Shown piece by piece: positions 8,109 through 15,149 of a stretch of 18,985 nt of DNA. How positions within the stretch are numbered: the first letter of the stretch is position 1; each line of letters starts with the position of its first letter. The position numbers were made by a program, and so were the translations under genes. The stretch comes from Streptomyces sp. NRRL B-1140 (GTDB taxonomy: Bacteria; Actinomycetota; Actinomycetes; Streptomycetales; Streptomycetaceae). The notes beneath the pieces were generated by a model. The model was given only the letters and a program-made list of their open reading frames with translations, ran no database searches and was not told where the DNA came from. The DNA lies in NCBI RefSeq assembly GCF_001280065.1, contig NZ_LGEA01000127.1, positions 1 through 18,985 of the forward strand, in the 5' to 3' direction.

Positions 8109-9323
8109 TCATTCGTCACGCCAGTTACCCGGGGCGGGAGCGTCATCTCCGATCAGCAGCGCTTCTCCGTGCAGCGACTGAGGTGTCAGTTCGAGCCGGA
8201 TGCGGTGTTGTGCCGCGCCGGCGGTCCGGTCGGGGCCGCCTGTGAGGACCATGACGCGGACTCCTGCCCGGGAGCGCGGGTCCTCCCGCAGCTCCACGCC
8301 GAATTCCAGTTCGATTGGACCGACCTCGAACCTGAGATCGTCTCTGTGCGCGGCGGTGCGCCGCAGCTCCTCGCGCACCGCCTCAATGGCTGCGGCTAGC
8401 TCCACATAGGTGTTGCGCTCCTGAGCCAATGCTCCGGTTCCTTCCTTGCTGGAGTTCTCCAGTGCGGGCCCGGGCCGTGATTCGGCGGCCTCCCGTGGAC
8501 CGAAGCCCGTGAGAAACACACTGGTGGACGAGGTACCCAAGTCGATCGCGAGAACCTGCGGATCGTGGCGTGCGGCAGCCAGGTAGGCGTGCGAGCCCTG
8601 GACCGCGTCGTGCATTGGTCCGACACCACGCTCTTTCTGGATGGCATTTTGGGCGTGCAGTGCTCGACTCAGCAGCGCCTCGCCGTTGCGTGCTCCCGAT
8701 GCGATCGCCTCGCGGTAGAGGTCGACGGCCCGCTCCATGTCCCCTGTCGCCGTGTCGTAGTCGCCGCTCGCAGCGGCGATGACCGCCCGGCTGTTCAGGC
8801 CCTTGGCGAGCAGCAACGTCTGCGTCGGCGCCCGGCCATGAACGTCGTTCAGCCTCTCGTACGCAGTGACGGCCTGGTGTGCCAGGTTCAGAGCTTCTGT
8901 GAGGTCGCCTTGCTCCGCGACTAGGCCGGCCTGCGCGCTTAAGGCACCAGCCAGGACTGGCAAGGCGTCGGCAGCACTGGGGGTGTTGGCTGTCTGTTCT
9001 GCTGCGATGGACCGGGCTTCGTCGAAGATGTCCAGCGCCTCGTCGGGCGAACCCAACGCGGTCAGAGTGTCGGCGAGAACCAACAGCGCCTTGGCGAGGC
9101 GTACTTCATCGCTGCCTCCCTGATCCGCCGACGCCGCCATCCGGCAGGCGTGCACCGCCTCCTGAGCACAGGACAACGCGTTTCGCAGGTCCCCGGCCGC
9201 GCGCCACTGACTGCTGGCCAGCAGGGCAACGTCCGCCCACTGCCCGTACTGGCCGGGGGCTTTGGCAGCGAGGCGGCGTACCGTTCGCAGAAGCTCCATG
9301 GCGGAGGGCGGACTAATGCCCAT
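8109..9323 (-). CDS. TPR protein with C-terminal trypco2-like domain (conflict-system component)
   Basis: 404 aa from ATG 9323, which has AGGAGG 9 nt upstream and overlaps the caspase stop by 11 bp; a longer frame from 9503 lies inside the caspase gene and is disfavoured. Residues ~10-235 are helical repeats of TPR type (for example A-L-L-V-L-A-D-T-L-T-A-L-G-S-P-D-E-A-L near 79-97, and G-D-L-T-E-A-L-N-L-A near 139-148). Residues ~307-382 fit trypco2, the trypsin-co-occurring domain: V-E-L-A-A-A-I-E-A-V-R-E-E-L, then L-R-F-E-V-G-P-I-E-L-E-F and a final R-I-R-L-E-L-T-P. A linker carries V-L-A-I-D-L-G-T-S-S-T-S-V (257-269), which resembles an actin/sugar-kinase phosphate loop. Trypco and EACC domains are known from NTP-dependent conflict systems, acting beside protease effectors. 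A scaffold or sensor role for the adjacent caspase is inferred. Confidence 0.75.
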   Translation of the reverse strand: MGISPPSAMELLRTVRRLAAKAPGQYGQWADVALLASSQWRAAGDLRNALSCAQEAVHACRMAASADQGGSDEVRLAKALLVLADTLTALGSPDEALDIFDEARSIAAEQTANTPSAADALPVLAGALSAQAGLVAEQGDLTEALNLAHQAVTAYERLNDVHGRAPTQTLLLAKGLNSRAVIAAASGDYDTATGDMERAVDLYREAIASGARNGEALLSRALHAQNAIQKERGVGPMHDAVQGSHAYLAAARHDPQVLAIDLGTSSTSVFLTGFGPREAAESRPGPALENSSKEGTGALAQERNTYVELAAAIEAVREELRRTAAHRDDLRFEVGPIELEFGVELREDPRSRAGVRVMVLTGGPDRTAGAAQHRIRLELTPQSLHGEALLIGDDAPAPGNWRDE

Positions 9324-10371
9324 CGTGCTTATCCTCCTGTGCCATGTCTGCTTCTGTCGGTGTGTCGTCCTGGACAGCCGAGGGTGCGAGGCGGCCACGC
9401 AGGCCGATGATTCGGTCGGCGTATCCTGGGTCGTGGACGACGATGGTTCCGTCAGGAAGCCAGCTAAGCAGGCCAATGGGTGGCCCTGCGTCGGCCTGGA
9501 CATCCGATGCCAGATTCACTGAGTCCGGGGGAGCGAGAGGAGCCAGCGCCGGAGTGGACACCGGCTCTGGCGGCGGCGCAGATGCCTGCCGCATCACGAG
9601 ATTGGTGGCGGTCCCGACGGTGGCCATCAGTGGCTGGTGCCCGACGCTGAACCTTCCCATACGTTTTTCTGCGCGCCGGAACAGGTCACCGAGAAGCAGT
9701 GGAGCGGTGTCACCGTCTCCATTCTCCAGCACCGCCACAAGGTGGCCTGTGAACGCGGTGTAGTTGGTCGCCGAGGCCTTGTCGGATGCCTCCGAGGTCT
9801 GTGTGGGCCCGCTCGATGCCAGGACGCAGACGCCGTCGATGAGACCTTCGTCGACGTCTTCGGCAGCTTTATCCTGTTCGAGCAGCTCGTCCTCGGCAAG
9901 CGAATCGCCGTCGCCGAGCACCTTCGCCGCGAGGCCGCTGAAGCAACAGTCGAGGACCAGTACGACGACACGAGCGCGTGCTGCACGTAGCAGGTCCCGC
10001 AGAGTGGTGTAACGCAGCCCGGTGGTCTCGACCGATTCGCCGCTGGCGGTAGTGCACGTCGTGAGGTACAGCTCACGCTCCGCGCCTACGCGCGAGCCAT
10101 GCCCGACGTAGTACACGAACAGAACATCGGTTGCCTGCTCGGCCGCACGCTTGATGGCTGCGCGGATGCCCTCAGATGCATGCGGGTTCAACATGGTGCG
10201 TGTGTATTCACGCTTAGGGTGAAAACCCGCATATGTGGGGTCGGTGAGAAGTTCTTTCAGGCGCAGCACGTTATAGGAGGCCCCCTCGACGCTGTCGAAG
10301 GTTCCGCCGTCCGGGTACTCCGCGACCCCGATCAGCACCGCACGGGACTCGTCCGGGCGCAACGATCGCAT
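9313..10371 (-). CDS. Caspase-family (C14-like) cysteine peptidase, probable effector
   Basis: 352 aa from ATG 10371, 7 nt after the stop of the EACC1-like gene; an upstream in-frame start (10425) lies inside that gene. The p20-like fold is clear: S-R-A-V-L-I-G-V-A-E-Y at 9-19, a strand V-L-F-V-Y-Y-V-G-H-G-S with catalytic His91, and V-V-V-L-V-L-D-C-C-F-S-G at 135-146 with the likely nucleophile Cys143 (Cys142 adjacent). S-S-G-P-T-Q-T-S-E and Y-T-A-F-T-G-H-L follow, as in other bacterial caspase-like proteins. About 90 Pro/Ala-rich residues at the C-terminus may bind partners. Such peptidases are used as suicide effectors in bacterial immune systems. It is the middle gene of a tight operon between the membrane component and the TPR-trypco2 protein. 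Substrate and trigger are unknown. Confidence 0.85.
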   Translation of the reverse strand: MRSLRPDESRAVLIGVAEYPDGGTFDSVEGASYNVLRLKELLTDPTYAGFHPKREYTRTMLNPHASEGIRAAIKRAAEQATDVLFVYYVGHGSRVGAERELYLTTCTTASGESVETTGLRYTTLRDLLRAARARVVVLVLDCCFSGLAAKVLGDGDSLAEDELLEQDKAAEDVDEGLIDGVCVLASSGPTQTSEASDKASATNYTAFTGHLVAVLENGDGDTAPLLLGDLFRRAEKRMGRFSVGHQPLMATVGTATNLVMRQASAPPPEPVSTPALAPLAPPDSVNLASDVQADAGPPIGLLSWLPDGTIVVHDPGYADRIIGLRGRLAPSAVQDDTPTEADMAQEDKHDGH

Positions 10372-10378
10372 GGTCGGG

Positions 10379-10732
10379 TCAGGTCGCGTCCAGCTCGTCG
10401 AGCTTGCGTTGGATCTCACCCGCATCCGATCCGGTTACCGCGAACTGTTTGCCGTCCTTCTCTACAGTGACAGTGATTTTCGCGGCCTCGGAGGTCCGCC
10501 GCTGTTCGCGCCACTGCGCGATCACGACACCAAGGGAAGTGGCGCTGAACGCGCCACTCAGGACGAGCTGGATGATGGCTACGACGCCCAGCTTGTTGGA
10601 CCCAGGCGGGACGTCCAGCAGTTGGGGCGCAGCATGCTTGCGCGCGTTGGCGTCGTCCACAAGCCAGTCGAACAGTTCGGACGAGACATCATCGCCGTCC
10701 TCCTCCGTGACACACCTGATCAGGATCTGCAT
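10379..10732 (-). CDS. EACC1-like effector-associated membrane component
   Basis: 117 aa. The sequence opens M-Q-I-L-I-R-C-V-T-E-E-D, continues with an acidic helical part (L-F-D-W-L-V-D-D), then one hydrophobic segment at about 48-70 (V-V-A-I-I-Q-L-V-L-S-G-A-F-S and onward), a basic W-R-E-Q-R-R stop-transfer, and a short C-terminal strand-helix region (I-T-V-T-V-E-K-D-G to the end). This matches EACC1, effector-associated constant component 1, a small protein found with variable effectors in conflict systems. It is the first gene of the operon and has a G-rich GCAGGGGGCC ribosome-binding site about 8 nt from the ATG. A membrane-anchored sensor or adaptor role is inferred from family and context. 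The family match is by eye. Confidence 0.75.
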   Translation of the reverse strand: MQILIRCVTEEDGDDVSSELFDWLVDDANARKHAAPQLLDVPPGSNKLGVVAIIQLVLSGAFSATSLGVVIAQWREQRRTSEAAKITVTVEKDGKQFAVTGSDAGEIQRKLDELDAT

Positions 10733-11264
10733 CGTCGTGGCCCCCTGCCCCCTCGCAGTTCCCGACGAGCATACTGCGACGCCGTGACCGATGTTCCCCG
10801 GATCAACGAGGTGGACAACGCTAAGCAGGCGTCACTACGAAGTTCGGCGCACGCTGCCACCGCCCTCACTGATGCCGTGCCCTGGACGTGACAGCCGACT
10901 GCCCGTACCGGCGCCCCAACGCGAAGCCGTGCATCCGCCGCAGGCAGAAGAGGGCCAGAACAGCGGGGACGGAGTGAAGCCCATACGTAACCCAGCGATG
11001 GCGCTGCGACACCGATCAAGCACTCGTACCTGCCGACTGGATTGAGGAATAGGCTGACTGAACGCCTCATCCGCAAACTGATCGCGTCGCGCCGATTGCG
11101 GCGTAGGGCAGTCAGAGTGGCTCACTCGCCGATCAGCGGTACATGCGCCTCGTCAACGTCCGCGCGCACGCGATGCGACTGGGCTGGGGGCCGCCACCGC
11201 GTGGACGTCGATTGTTCTTCCTTCGGCGGACCACCGGATCACCAGCACCTCCACCACTTATTTC
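10733..11264. other. Intergenic region upstream of the EACC1 operon, about 0.5 kb
   Basis: The EACC1-caspase-TPR operon must be promoted from here, reading leftward. GC-rich DNA and the lack of a paired -35/-10 prevent a specific call; TATGCT on the minus strand near 10770 is the best lone -10-like hexamer. Open frames on either strand across 10790-11250 have irregular codon use and no recognisable family, so I see no gene here. Confidence 0.5.
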
Positions 11265-11564
11265 ATGCGGATCCTGCGCCACCTCGCCCAGCAGACCGTC
11301 CGCACACGGCGGCCCGGCGTCACCAAGCTCATGGCCTACATCCCGACCGCCGTGGCGGCCGGCTACCTTCGCGAGCCCGACACCGAGCTCCCGCTGCCCG
11401 GGCACGAGTTCGCCCGCCGAATCAACAGCCTGCTCACCGCGGCCGACCAACCCTCCACCTGGGAGAGCAGACCCACCCGCTCGAAGCCGGGTCCGTTCAA
11501 CAGAGGTGCCGACCACGCGCACCGGCAGACGATCCCCGAGCAGATGGGCACCGCCAAACGCTGA
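11265..11564 (+). CDS. Unrecognised small protein or 3' remnant
   Basis: 99 codons. The first ~75 have strongly G/C third positions, suggesting true coding sequence: helical M-R-I-L-R-H-L-A-Q-Q-T-V-R, then V-T-K-L-M-A-Y-I-P-T-A-V-A-A-G-Y-L-R-E and H-E-F-A-R-R-I-N-S-L-L. The frame continues open upstream of the ATG, and no ribosome-binding site is obvious, so this may be the surviving 3' part of a larger gene. The last ~20 residues look less constrained. I do not recognise the family. It converges on the truncated LTD copy across a strong terminator. Confidence 0.4.
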   Translation: MRILRHLAQQTVRTRRPGVTKLMAYIPTAVAAGYLREPDTELPLPGHEFARRINSLLTAADQPSTWESRPTRSKPGPFNRGADHAHRQTIPEQMGTAKR

Positions 11565-11598
11565 AGCGCAAGGACGATCAGGGCCCGGACAACATCAC

Positions 11599-11630
11599 GG
11601 GCCCCGGGGGAAGCAGCCTCCCCGGGGCCC
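11599..11630. terminator. Strong GC-rich hairpin terminator
   Basis: An 11-bp perfect stem (11599-11609 with 11620-11630) closes a 10-nt loop. It lies 3' of both the small plus-strand ORF (stop 11564) and the truncated minus-strand LTD copy (stop 11717). The intact LTD gene at 340-834 also has a hairpin about 50 nt past its stop, so this one probably came with the duplicated LTD unit. Confidence 0.75.
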
Positions 11631-11716
11631 GGCATATGGAGTTGTGCTGCTCAACGACAGCGCACGTCAGCTGTCACGCGTGGGGCGGCCACCGGTCACG
11701 TGTGCAGCCGGCTGGC

Positions 11717-12003
11717 TCAGCGGTGGCCGTGGCCGTGGTGGTGGCCGCCGTCGTGACGGTGGTGGCCCCAGGACTCGTCGTCGATGAAGCGTCCGCGGTC
11801 GTTGCGGAGGGTGGCGGTGTCGGAGCGGTTGTCCCTGACGTAGTTGCGGCGGTCCTGGAACAGGTCGCTGCGCGAGTCGCGGCCTTCACCGGTGTGGATG
11901 CGGACGATGGCGCGGCCGTCCAGGCGGTAGTGGTGGAAGGTGAACGTGTGGCCGTCCTCGTCCTGGAGGGTCCAGCCGTCGAGGTTCACGGCGCGGCGGC
12001 CGG
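11717..12003 (-). pseudogene. Truncated second copy of the lamin-tail-domain gene
   Basis: This reading aligns without gaps to residues 70-164 of the LTD protein at 340-834: G-R-R-A-V-N-L-D-G-W-T-L, then V-R-I-H-T-G-E-G-R-D, then D-E-S-W-G-H-H-R-H and the His/Gly tail, with most differences conservative. The signal peptide and first third of the domain are gone. Upstream of the G-R-R codons (about 12003) the similarity stops and the sequence runs into istB-type DNA by about 12068. An open frame continues to an ATG at 12076, but those extra residues are unlike any LTD N-terminus. Without a signal peptide, a product would stay in the cytosol; I treat it as a pseudogene. Confidence 0.8.
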
Positions 12004-12099
12004 GTCCGTCACGTCCGGCTCGGCGCTGTCGTCGCGGGCAGTAGGTGCGCTTGGAGGTCCGGCGCCGTCCTGTCACTCAAGTCCCTGCGGCTGTCCGGG

Positions 12100-12816
12100 A
12101 TGCTGGAGACCCTCGACGCCCGCCTCGCCCAGGCCCACGGCGGCGAACTCGGCCACCTCGACTTCCTTCAGGTCCTCTGCCAGGACGAGATCACCCGCCG
12201 CGAGACCGTCGCCTTCCAACGCAGGCTCCAGCGGGCAAAGTTCGAGCAGCAGGTCACCCTGGAGGAGTTCGACTTCACCGCCTCCTCGAATCTGCCGGCC
12301 GCCCAGATCCGGGACCTGGGTGCCCTGCGCTGGCTGCACGCGGGCGAGTCCGTTATTTTGTTTGGCCCGGTTGGGGTGGGCAAGACGCATATCGCCCAGG
12401 CCCTGGGCCACCTCGCCGTCCGGAGGGGCGCCCACGTCCGCTTCGCCAAGACCAGCCGCATCCTCGCCGAACTCGCCGGCGGCCACGCGGACCGCACCTG
12501 GGAGAAACGGATCCGCGAACTGGTACGGCCCGACGTGCTCATCCTTGACGACTTCGCCATGCGCCAGCTCTCCGCGGCCCACGCCGACGACCTCTACGAA
12601 CTGGTCAGCGAACGGCAGGGGCGGTCCCTGATCATCACGAGCAACCGGGCGCCCAGCGACTGGTATCCCCTCTTCCCCAACCCCGTCGTCGCCGAGTCTC
12701 TCCTCGACCGGCTCATCAACACCAGCCACCAGGTCATCATGAACGGCCCCAGCTACCGCCCGAACAAGCGCCCCAAGAACCCCACCGACAAGCCCGCCAA
12801 GCCGTCGGTCAAGTAG
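12100..12816 (+). CDS. istB: IS21-family helper ATPase IstB, 5'-truncated orphan
   Basis: 238 aa from ATG 12100. AAA+ motifs are intact: Walker A G-P-V-G-V-G-K-T at 89-96, Walker B L-I-L-D-D at 147-151 and a sensor-like T-S-N-R at 180-183. The N-terminal helical part M-L-E-T-L-D-A-R-L-A and L-D-F-L-Q-V-L-C is typical of IstB. In-frame codons before the ATG read V-L-S-L-K-S-L-R-L-S-G, which belongs to the normal IstB N-terminus, so the original start was lost and roughly 10-15 residues are missing. IstB is the ATP-dependent regulator that assists the IstA transposase. istA, which should lie just upstream, is absent; the truncated LTD gene takes its place. The ATPase fold looks intact, but the element cannot move by itself. 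Confidence 0.9.
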   Translation: MLETLDARLAQAHGGELGHLDFLQVLCQDEITRRETVAFQRRLQRAKFEQQVTLEEFDFTASSNLPAAQIRDLGALRWLHAGESVILFGPVGVGKTHIAQALGHLAVRRGAHVRFAKTSRILAELAGGHADRTWEKRIRELVRPDVLILDDFAMRQLSAAHADDLYELVSERQGRSLIITSNRAPSDWYPLFPNPVVAESLLDRLINTSHQVIMNGPSYRPNKRPKNPTDKPAKPSVK

Positions 12817-12835
12817 ACGCCATCGGCGCCCGGGG

Positions 12836-12884
12836 CTGGGGAATTACGTGAACTCAGCCCCGGGGAAATACGTGGGCGTCCACA
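12836..12884. mobile_element. IS21-type right end with two repeated binding boxes
   Basis: Just after istB are two imperfect direct repeats: GGGGAATTACGTGAAC at about 12838-12853 and GGGGAAATACGTGGGC at about 12862-12877, followed by GTCCACA ending near 12884. Repeated terminal boxes and a CA end are typical of IS21-family termini. No matching left end exists in the window. Confidence 0.65.
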
Positions 12885-12892
12885 TGTACTGA

Positions 12893-13128
12893 GTGCGGCG
12901 GTACTCTAGGCCCTGCGTCATCGCCAAGGGCGCCATGAAGTACGTCGACCCTCGCTGGAACTGAGGAGTCGCATGTCCAGCCAGCTGCCGCAGGGTGGGA
13001 ATGGCCTGCCCTCGACTGCCGGAGTCGCGCTATGGCGTGCGTGGTCAGATGGTGCGCCGGTCGATCTCGTTTTGAACGGTCCGGATGGCTGTGAGGGCGT
13101 CGGTGATAGCCGCCCCTTGCTGACGTGA
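12893..13128 (+). other. Coding debris right of the IS21 end
   Basis: A short frame (about 12893-12964) ends K-G-A-M-K-Y-V-D-P-R-W-N and looks like a gene's 3' end. Its TGA sits in a good ribosome-binding site (TGAGGAG) before ATG 12973, which opens a 51-codon frame beginning M-S-S-Q-L-P-Q-G-G. The second frame runs into the antisense of the membrane-protein gene and stops at 13128. The arrangement suggests the tail of one gene and the head of the next in a former operon, cut by the IS and by a second junction near 13040. No family recognised. Confidence 0.3.
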
Positions 13129-13590
13129 CAGATCCAGCAGGTCGTCCAGGACGATCCGCCTGGCGGTGAGTTTGCGGGAGAAGTCGTCCGGCAGAGCGGT
13201 CGTCTTGTAGGTGTCGAGGTGGGCGACCACGGTGCCGAGCGGCAGTTCGGGGAAGCGGCGTTCTGCCTGCTTGATACGGCTGAGGAGCTCGCTCACCTTG
13301 GTCAGATCCCTCTTCACCACTGCGGTGCCAGCCAGCTTGTCGAGGAGGACGACGGTCTCGCTGAGCAGTTCGTAGTCGGACTGGTAGCGCTTCGCCTGCT
13401 TCGTGCGCTGGCTCTTACGAAGCTGGTCGATGGAGAAGTAGGTACTGACGACCAGGGCGATGAGGCCGATGAGGGTTGCCCACGTCCAGGAGCTGGTGAA
13501 GGCGCTCTGAGAGGCGTCGTTTCCCAGTATCAGACGAGCGCATGAGTGAGACGCGTTCTCCGTCAACTGTGAGGCTGAGCAGTGCATCAT
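13045..13590 (-). CDS. Single-pass membrane protein with helical cytosolic domain, unknown function
   Basis: 181 aa. The first ATG of the ATG-ATG pair at 13590 has AAGGA 8 nt upstream; an overlapping out-of-frame ATG four codons earlier sits too close to that site. Residues ~34-52 form one transmembrane helix (W-A-T-L-I-G-L-I-A-L-V-V-S-T-Y-F), followed by a positive R-K-S-Q-R-T-K-Q-A-K-R patch, so the remainder is probably cytosolic. That part (55-181) is nearly all helical, with heptad-like Leu spacing and charged residues, ending V-Q-N-E-I-D-R-R. N-terminal ~30 residues are Ser/Cys-rich and odd for a signal or anchor. It lies 232 bp downstream of the HTH/zinc-ribbon gene on the same strand and could share its transcript. 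No family recognised. Confidence 0.6.
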   Translation of the reverse strand: MMHCSASQLTENASHSCARLILGNDASQSAFTSSWTWATLIGLIALVVSTYFSIDQLRKSQRTKQAKRYQSDYELLSETVVLLDKLAGTAVVKRDLTKVSELLSRIKQAERRFPELPLGTVVAHLDTYKTTALPDDFSRKLTARRIVLDDLLDLSRQQGAAITDALTAIRTVQNEIDRRTI

Positions 13591-13822
13591 CGGGCATGTC
13601 CTTGTTGTTTCGAGGGCTCGAGGCAGGCTGAGTCGAGTGGAATGCGGTGAGACGGCTTGTGCGGCCGAGCGGCCAGGGCACAGAGCGGCGGCCGTCTCGG
13701 GGCGGGGGCGGAGCGCTTGCGGACGGCTTCACTGATCCGTCTCCGGCCTTCTGGCTTTTCGGAATCGCTGCTGCGGCGGGCACGGAAGAGTGCCGCTGAG
13801 GCCGGTGGCGTCCGGGGCTGCT

Positions 13823-15103
13823 TCAGGCGCCGCTGTTGCTGGTCGGCTTCAACGGGCGAGTCGTGGCAACACGGGCGGCATCCGCAGACGTGGCATCTCG
13901 CCTTTTCACAGGAGGACTGATCTCCAGAGGACTGTCCACCAGGCCAGCGCCCTTGGCGAGCCGGAGATGCCGGTTCCCGTTCCGGGAGGCGGGCATGGTG
14001 TCGTAGTCGTGAACCAGGAGGACGTCCAGGTAGAAGGGCCGCCGGACATGCCGCCGCAGGGCTTCTTCCAGCGCGGGATGCCACGCCGGGGACTGCAAGG
14101 TGCGCAGGGTGGTGCGGTCGGCCACGAACACGGGCACGTCCAGGTGGTCGCGCTGCAGGCGGGCCGGCAGGACCGTCGCGGCGCGCAGCGCACGCACCAG
14201 CTGACGACTCAGTGACCCGGACGGGTTCGTCAAAAGTTCTGCCCACGCCTCACGCACGTGCTCGATCAGCTTGGGGCAGTCCGGACACGTCGCCCGCGTC
14301 AGAACGACATCGGACAGGCGCAGACGGAACGTGGAACCACACTGCACGCACTCCACCGACCACGGCGCGTCGAAATGGCGATAGCGTTCCTGCGCATCGA
14401 AGCCAGCCCTCCGCAGCATCCGCACAGCGGCTTCCTGCGACACCCGACCGCGGCTGGTGTCCGCGACCACGGACTCAAGCTGTGCGAGCTCTTCGCGTCG
14501 TCGGTCGGCCTCCTGGCGGGCATTGACAGCGTGTCGCTGCAAACGCAGCCAGGCATCGAACCACACCGTGCGGTCCCGCGGCGCCACCTGACATGCGACC
14601 AGAAACGCTTCCAGACAATCAGTGGAAGCAGGCGCCTGCTTACCCGTCACGACCCGGGCAGCGGTGCTCCGCGACAGCTCCCTCCCCGTGGCCCGCGCCC
14701 TGCGCTCCATCATCCGGAACGACGGCGCCCCGTTGGCCTCCCGCAGAACCTTCAGAGCGGTGCATAGACCGCGCATGTCCTGGACAAGGTCAGGACGCGG
14801 CTCCGCATCCCTGCTCCGGTCGGCGCTTCGTCTGCCAAGGCTCCCCCGATGGGCCGCGTGCCACAGGCGGGTGATCTCATCGACGTCCATGCCGCATGCA
14901 CGGGCAAAGGCCTGCGCGACGTCCCGCCTGGGCAAGAACGCACCCGAGGCTGCCCGCTGCAGCGTCCCCGGGCTGATGGACCGTGTTCGCTCCGACAGCT
15001 CCGCGTACGACAGGCCGGCGCTCCGGCGGCCGATACGCAAGGCGACAGCCAGTGTGCCCAGCGGACTGACCGGATCCGGGATCGGCTTTTCTGGTCGTCC
15101 CAC
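13823..15103 (-). CDS. Tandem helix-turn-helix DNA-binding protein with zinc ribbon
   Basis: 426 aa from GTG 15103, chosen because GGAGGTGAGG lies just upstream; a longer frame to 15277 would run through the leader. Residues ~15-85 form an XRE/Cro-like HTH (L-S-Y-A-E-L-S-E-R-T, then P-G-T-L-Q-R-A-A-S-G and F-A-R-A-C-G). A second, divergent HTH-like unit follows at ~105-188 (M-M-E-R-R-A-R-A-T-G, R-S-T-A-A-R-V-V-T-G, A-F-L-V-A-C). A zinc ribbon or treble-clef uses C252-x-x-C255 and C273-x-x-C276. The C-terminal ~140 residues contain F-Y-L-D-V-L-L-V-H-D-Y-D and look like a separate alpha/beta domain, followed by a basic, Ala-rich tail. A regulator or DNA-end-binding protein is plausible. It is not the known terminal proteins Tpg or Tap as far as I can judge. 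Confidence 0.65.
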   Translation of the reverse strand: MGRPEKPIPDPVSPLGTLAVALRIGRRSAGLSYAELSERTRSISPGTLQRAASGAFLPRRDVAQAFARACGMDVDEITRLWHAAHRGSLGRRSADRSRDAEPRPDLVQDMRGLCTALKVLREANGAPSFRMMERRARATGRELSRSTAARVVTGKQAPASTDCLEAFLVACQVAPRDRTVWFDAWLRLQRHAVNARQEADRRREELAQLESVVADTSRGRVSQEAAVRMLRRAGFDAQERYRHFDAPWSVECVQCGSTFRLRLSDVVLTRATCPDCPKLIEHVREAWAELLTNPSGSLSRQLVRALRAATVLPARLQRDHLDVPVFVADRTTLRTLQSPAWHPALEEALRRHVRRPFYLDVLLVHDYDTMPASRNGNRHLRLAKGAGLVDSPLEISPPVKRRDATSADAARVATTRPLKPTSNSGA

Positions 15104-15127
15104 AACCTCACCTCCAAATATGTATGA

Positions 15128-15149
15128 AGGGCCCCTGCGAACGGGCCCT
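15128..15149. promoter_or_regulatory. Inverted repeat in the leader of the HTH/zinc-ribbon gene
   Basis: AGGGCCC, 8-nt spacer, GGGCCCT: a perfect 7-bp inverted repeat located 25-46 nt before the GTG start and about 10 nt before the ribosome-binding site. It could be an operator for the gene's own HTH protein or an attenuating hairpin in the mRNA leader. Confidence 0.4.

Noticed and set aside
13779..13794. Short hairpin GGCAC-N6-GTGCC after the HTH gene
   Set aside because: Only 5 bp and no U-tract; too weak to call a terminator in such GC-rich DNA.
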